From: Alteromonas sp. C1M14
GTDB lineage: Bacteria; Pseudomonadota; Gammaproteobacteria; Enterobacterales; Alteromonadaceae
DNA length: 64,000 bases
Assembly: GCF_018860965.1 (NCBI RefSeq)
Contig: NZ_JAHKQF010000008.1
Location: 310,001 to 374,000, forward strand
Direction of reading: 5' to 3'
The notes below the pieces were generated by a model. It was not told the origin of the DNA, made no database searches, and worked only from the letters and a program-made list of their open reading frames with translations. A program made the position numbers and the translations under genes. This document shows, piece by piece, positions 60,703 to 64,000 of this stretch (position 1 is the stretch's first letter; each line of letters begins with the position of its first letter).

Positions 60703-61039
60703 GACTTAACAAAGGAGCAAGTAATTGCCATTCGCCGTTGCGCAAGCAGACAGCGCGGTACGTATTTTTATCTTGCAGTGACAACAATTGTTTACATGCC
60801 ATACCGGTAGCAGATTGATAACTAGACACAACCTGATATTGCGTGTCTGCTATTTGCACCACACTGCCTGTAGAAAGGGTACCTTGAGGCACCGGAAGGG
60901 TCTGTGTGTCAACTAGGCGTAAATTATTGCCCGAGACGAGTGGAATATTTGCATAGACTGGGTCGGGAGCGGACGAACAGCCACTCAGCAAAAAAATGCT
61001 CCCGCACAGCGCAGCGCTTAAACCCCTGATAACAAACAT
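60689..61039 (-). CDS. Small lipoprotein at the head of the capsule export operon
   Basis: A 116-residue lipoprotein with signal 'GLSAALCGSIFLLSGC' (lipobox LLSGC) and a mature part of about 95 residues: 'VSGNNLRLVDTQTLPVPQG', a VVQIADTQYQVVSSYQSATG beta segment and two later Cys in 'GMACKQLLSLQDKNTYRAVCL' (in part) that could form a disulfide. I do not recognise a named family. It is first in the operon and overlaps kpsD by 14 bases, so it may assist KpsD in the outer membrane. That role is inference from position. Confidence 0.75.
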   Translation of the reverse strand: MFVIRGLSAALCGSIFLLSGCSSAPDPVYANIPLVSGNNLRLVDTQTLPVPQGTLSTGSVVQIADTQYQVVSSYQSATGMACKQLLSLQDKNTYRAVCLRNGEWQLLAPLLSHVDY

Positions 61040-61263
61040 ATCTAGACGATTCCTTAACTAAACTGGGCGCTTAGCATACCATATAAATTATTAATTGCAG
61101 CGTCACTCTGACAAGGTTTTCCAGAGAAATCTGTTTCACCATTACGTATTTTTCACTTTAATGGCTCAAAATTTGCTTATTAATTCTTGGTTTATGATTT
61201 TTTCTATTTAAAAATGCAAATTGCAGTGTTTTTTAGAGGTAGGGATTAACGACAATCAGGGCA
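61040..61263. other. Intergenic region between the divergent export and wecA units
   Basis: An AT-rich 224-base stretch that should hold promoters in both directions. I see no conserved gene, no clear terminator and no JUMPstart/ops element. The short frames that follow (61264-61526) are listed separately. Confidence 0.5.
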
Positions 61264-61401
61264 TTGTCTACGGCAACTATCATTGTTGGAAACCTTATTT
61301 CAGGCCGTGGTGAATGGGCTGAAATTGAATTAGAAGGTAGTTATTTTTGTTTGACTCGATTATCATATGTCCCAATGTCTGTGCCGATGAACTTCAAATG
61401 A
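61264..61401 (+). CDS. Possible small protein upstream of wecA (45 aa)
   Basis: A 45-codon frame with protein-like composition (for example 'ATIIVGNLISGRGEWAEIE') starting at a TTG at 61264. The start is uncertain because no ATG or GTG opens it and the AGGTAGGG upstream is rather far away. It ends with TGA at 61399-61401, overlapping the ATG of the next small frame (ATGA). The overlap and composition argue for real coding sequence, but it could also be the remnant of a longer gene. Confidence 0.35.
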   Translation: MSTATIIVGNLISGRGEWAEIELEGSYFCLTRLSYVPMSVPMNFK

Positions 61402-61526
61402 ATATCAGTAGAGGCCGAAAGGAAGCAGTAATAGAATGGATCACCACTATTATCACCGCGCAAAAAAAATTCACCTCAAACGACCAGCGAGTCAAAAGGG
61501 TAGGGGACATTAGTCTTTATGTTTGA
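61398..61526 (+). CDS. Possible small basic protein overlapping the wecA start (42 aa)
   Basis: A 42-codon frame from ATG 61398 (MNISRGRKEAVIEWITTI), coupled by ATGA to the small frame before it. Its TGA at 61524-61526 lies 8 bases inside wecA. It is basic, soluble and without a signal. Such chained overlaps are typical of translational coupling and would place both mini-genes at the head of the wecA unit. I know of no homologue. Confidence 0.4.
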   Translation: MNISRGRKEAVIEWITTIITAQKKFTSNDQRVKRVGDISLYV

Positions 61527-62580
61527 TTATCTGCAAATAGTACCGTTGTTTACGGCATTTTTTGTTGCCCTAATCCTATTAATTGTCATGACGCCTTTAG
61601 CGCATCAGTTTGGATTGGTGGATCAGCCTTCTTATCGAAAACGTCATGCTGGAATGGTACCGCTGACGGGAGGCGTAGCCATATTTATGGCCGTACTGGT
61701 CGCTAGTGTGGTTACCGATGTTTGGATGAAAAACAACCCTCTTTTCTTTACCGCCTCCGCATTTATTGTGTTACTAGGTATGCTAGACGACCGTTTTCAA
61801 TTAAGCGCTAAAGGGCGTCTGATGTGTCAGTTTGGTGTGGCTGCAATTATGGCGTGGAGTGCACAAAACTATATTACCTCGTTAGGCGATATTTTTGGCT
61901 TTGGCGATACCTACTTAGGTTTAAGCGGCTACTTCTTTACGATTGTTTGCGTGGTGGGTGTTATTAACGCCTTCAATATGATCGATGGTATTGATGGTCT
62001 TGCCGGTGGAATGAGTCTGATTGTTCTGCTCACGGTGGTGGGTATATTAGTGGCAACAGGTAACGGCGCTGCCATCATGGAGCCGTTAATTATTGTCGCT
62101 GCCATAGTACCTTTCTTGGCTTTCAACCTGAGTTGGAAGGGGTTTAAAGGTAATAAGATTTTCATGGGTGATGCAGGTAGCATGTTTGTGGGCTTAACCA
62201 TTGTGTGGTTGCTTGTGGATCATACTCAAGGTGCCTCAGCTGCGTTCCGCCCCATTACGGCCGTGTGGTTAATTGGTCTGCCACTGATGGATATGGCAGC
62301 AATTATGTACCGCAGGGCAAGAAAAGGGCAATCAGTGTTACGCCCTGATCGAAAACACCTGCACAATATCTTCATGCGTGCTGGCTTGTCTAGTCGACAG
62401 GCACTGATCGCTATCCTGCTTTTAGGGATGTGTTATTGCGCCGTGGGGATCCTTGGCGAAGTTTACCAGGTGCCTGAATACATTATGTTTTGGTCTTTTA
62501 TTGCACTATTATTTGGTTACAGTTTTGTGATTCAGAATATCTGGAAGTTAATTAGAAAAACGAAACGTTTTTTGAGTTAG
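61519..62580 (+). CDS. wecA: Undecaprenyl-phosphate GlcNAc-1-phosphate transferase (WecA-like)
   Basis: A 353-residue polytopic enzyme (about 11 helices) of the WecA/MraY family. 'GLVDQPSYRKRHAGMVPLTGG' (in part), the catalytic 'LGMLDDRFQ', 'NAFNMIDGIDGLAGG', 'FMGDAGSMFVGLT', 'LMDMAAIMYRRARKGQS' and 'RKHLHNIFMRAGL' follow E. coli WecA closely. It transfers GlcNAc-1-phosphate or a related sugar to undecaprenyl phosphate, the first step of O-antigen or similar polymer synthesis. It is divergent from the capsule export operon and followed by glycosyltransferases. Confidence 0.94.
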   Translation: MFDYLQIVPLFTAFFVALILLIVMTPLAHQFGLVDQPSYRKRHAGMVPLTGGVAIFMAVLVASVVTDVWMKNNPLFFTASAFIVLLGMLDDRFQLSAKGRLMCQFGVAAIMAWSAQNYITSLGDIFGFGDTYLGLSGYFFTIVCVVGVINAFNMIDGIDGLAGGMSLIVLLTVVGILVATGNGAAIMEPLIIVAAIVPFLAFNLSWKGFKGNKIFMGDAGSMFVGLTIVWLLVDHTQGASAAFRPITAVWLIGLPLMDMAAIMYRRARKGQSVLRPDRKHLHNIFMRAGLSSRQALIAILLLGMCYCAVGILGEVYQVPEYIMFWSFIALLFGYSFVIQNIWKLIRKTKRFLS

Positions 62581-62681
62581 GGAAGCTGTTTAAACGTCTA
62601 TAATTAGTGCAGACTGCTTGCAATTTTTTTGCTATGTTTGCAGCCTTAAAATCAGAATAATTAGCGTTTCCGGCGGTCGCA

Positions 62682-63572
62682 TTGTCTAAAGCAATTTCTT
62701 CTATTATTCATCAAGGGCGGGTGGCAGAGAACGCTCGTTCCTTGGTCGCTATGGCGGTTTATCACAAAGACAACGTCCGTTGGATACGTCAAGCCATAAC
62801 TAGCATCATTTCACAAACCTATACTTCGTTTACTTTTCTTATCATTATTGACGGCGATGTTGCAGAAGAAATACGTGAGTGTCTCTTCGCTGAAGCCCAG
62901 CAAGATGATCGTATTTTTATTGCTCAGAACAGTAAAAATGTTGGGCTGGCAGCCAGTATGAATTACGCCATTGAATGGGGCTTAGCACAGCCTTATGACT
63001 TTTTCTTTCGTATGGATGCTGATGATATATCTATGCCAGAACGGATGGCCCGACAAGTCAGCTATTTACAGCATCACAAGCAAGTGGGCGTTCTTGGCAC
63101 TGCATTGACGGAAATTAACGAAAATGGCGACAAGGTAGGCGCACGCACCATGCCTGTTTCCCACCAGCAGATTGTGAACGTCCTCCCTCGTCGTTGTGCA
63201 ATGAATCATCCTACGGTGGCATTTCGCTACGACATTTTTCATAAAGGATTTCGTTACAACAGTGAGTTGATGAATACTCAGGATTATTTTTTCTGGATCC
63301 GATTGGCCAAAGAGGGAGTTATTTTCCGTAATTTAAAAGACAGATTGTTGGCCTTTAGACGAGTAAACGATTTTTATAAGCGTCGGGGCTTTAGTAAGTC
63401 GATTAATGAATTTAGAGCTCGCATCGCCGCCATGCGTACCTTGAACAAGTTATCGCTATGGAATTTATTTTATGCGCTAAGTGTTTTAGCCATCCGCATG
63501 TTGCCGCCTAAATTAGTAAAATTGGCTTATAAACTCGACAGAGTCTTACTTGAGAAGAGTAATAAGTCGTGA
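62682..63572 (+). CDS. Family 2 glycosyltransferase
   Basis: A 296-residue GT-A fold enzyme: 'LVAMAVYHKDNVRWIRQAI' strand-helix start, a nucleotide-binding 'FRMDADDISMPERMARQ' (DxD-type MDADD), then 'QDYFFWIRLAKEG' as the acceptor-site motif. It would add a sugar to the growing chain started by WecA. Its only in-frame start is TTG at 62682, shortly after a stop codon; no strong RBS is seen. The C-terminal 70 residues are basic and may bind the membrane. It overlaps the next gene by 4 bases. Confidence 0.9.
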   Translation: MSKAISSIIHQGRVAENARSLVAMAVYHKDNVRWIRQAITSIISQTYTSFTFLIIIDGDVAEEIRECLFAEAQQDDRIFIAQNSKNVGLAASMNYAIEWGLAQPYDFFFRMDADDISMPERMARQVSYLQHHKQVGVLGTALTEINENGDKVGARTMPVSHQQIVNVLPRRCAMNHPTVAFRYDIFHKGFRYNSELMNTQDYFFWIRLAKEGVIFRNLKDRLLAFRRVNDFYKRRGFSKSINEFRARIAAMRTLNKLSLWNLFYALSVLAIRMLPPKLVKLAYKLDRVLLEKSNKS

Positions 63573-64000
63573 CTACCGGTGTGGTGGTGGTACTGTTTCA
63601 TCCAGACAAACGCCATGTGGTCGAGTTGATTGACTTGACCCATCGTCGTGGCCAACCCTTAACACTGGTGGACAACTCTCCTTCTAAGCTTGACACTCCA
63701 TTGCCGGCGAATACGGCATACTTGCATCTACCTGCGAATGAAGGCATTGCGACGGCGCAAAATCGAGGAATTGCTGAATTACTTGCCCGAGGGTGCGACA
63801 AAGTCATTCTTTTTGATCAAGATAGTCAGATCACCCCTGCATTGCTAGATGGGCTTAGTGACGGCTACGATGAAGCCGTGAAAACCTTTGGTTCCGTGGC
63901 TGCAGTGGGGCCGCAAATTGTCTGTGAGTTTCACCACAAAGCGGTAGAGCCGAAAATACAAAAGGCATTGGCGATCAGTAATGACATGGCCGATGTACAG
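63569..64000 (+). CDS. Family 2 glycosyltransferase, rhamnosyltransferase-like (3' truncated by window edge)
   Basis: An open frame of 144 codons runs from GTG 63569 to the last base with no stop. It begins 'TTGVVVVLFHPDKRHVVELI' and contains 'YLHLPANEGIATAQNRGI' and the metal-binding 'VILFDQDSQITPALL', which is the DQDS motif of RfbF/RhaA-like rhamnosyltransferases. The GTGA overlap with the preceding gene shows co-translation. The acceptor-binding half lies outside the window, so the sugar specificity is open. Confidence 0.85.
   Translation, partial: MTTGVVVVLFHPDKRHVVELIDLTHRRGQPLTLVDNSPSKLDTPLPANTAYLHLPANEGIATAQNRGIAELLARGCDKVILFDQDSQITPALLDGLSDGYDEAVKTFGSVAAVGPQIVCEFHHKAVEPKIQKALAISNDMADVQ

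Noticed and set aside
62672-62682. GGCGGTCGCAT resembles the ops element (GGCGGTAGNNT) bound by RfaH in surface polysaccharide operons
   Set aside because: It differs at a key base, sits directly before a start codon inside the operon rather than in the leader, and has no JUMPstart context. Likely chance.

Overview
The window looks like a contiguous piece of chromosome from a marine-type gammaproteobacterium, most likely an Alteromonadaceae member (Alteromonas/Bowmanella-like). This is judged from protein resemblance and gene order (mutS-pncC-recA, pyrG-eno, srmB-rdgB-hemW-yggN, a complete ccmABCDEFGHI operon, leuABCD behind a leucine leader). I see no phage, insertion sequence, integron or CRISPR array. 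Base composition looks even, and most of the window is core genome with a few lineage-specific genes.

Layout. 1-6157: a tripartite ABC exporter (HlyD adaptor, twin-cassette ATPase, two ABC-2 permeases, TolC/NodT-type lipoprotein). 6263-10656: an acidic repeat lipoprotein, a small membrane protein, a rhomboid protease with two zinc ribbons, and an AphA-like phosphatase that appears to have lost its signal peptide. 10726-13948: lactate permease, rluF and tRNA-Ile2(CAT). 14239-16793: an MbnP-like lipoprotein, an unknown small protein and an LrgA/LrgB pair. 16987-21630: a response regulator with a CheC-like output and a PAS protein, then two proteins sharing the Lcl C-terminal domain, then a YggN homologue. 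21674-25815 (minus): srmB-rdgB-hemW and cca. 25949-29120: a GspA/GspB-type pair with a DUF3391-like N-terminal domain on the GspB, facing an HD-GYP protein with the same N-terminal domain. 29260-34145 (minus): leuABCD with promoter, leader peptide and attenuator. 34212-40676 (minus): an unknown gene, eno, pyrG and mutS. 40786-42575: pncC and recA, with an SOS box before recA. 42592-45101 (minus): FlhB-tail-like and FliK-like proteins. 45246-53101: cytochrome c maturation genes and mlaA. 53147-56079 (minus): galE, a small membrane protein and a peptide transporter. 56284-61039 (minus): an ABC-type capsule export operon (lipoprotein, kpsD, kpsM, kpsT, kpsE-like). 61264-64000: two possible tiny coupled genes, wecA and two glycosyltransferases, the second cut by the window end.

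How they work together. The right end looks like the start of a surface polysaccharide locus: WecA begins lipid-linked synthesis, the glycosyltransferases extend it, and the divergent Kps-type operon exports a polymer. The ccm block makes c-type cytochromes. The leu leader shows directly in its sequence how leucine supply would control the operon. The most unusual points are the AphA 5' end, the coupled mini-genes before wecA, the shared DUF3391-like domain on GspB and a degenerate HD-GYP protein, and the FliK/FlhB-like pair outside any flagellar cluster. I did not find a clear new defence or mobile system.
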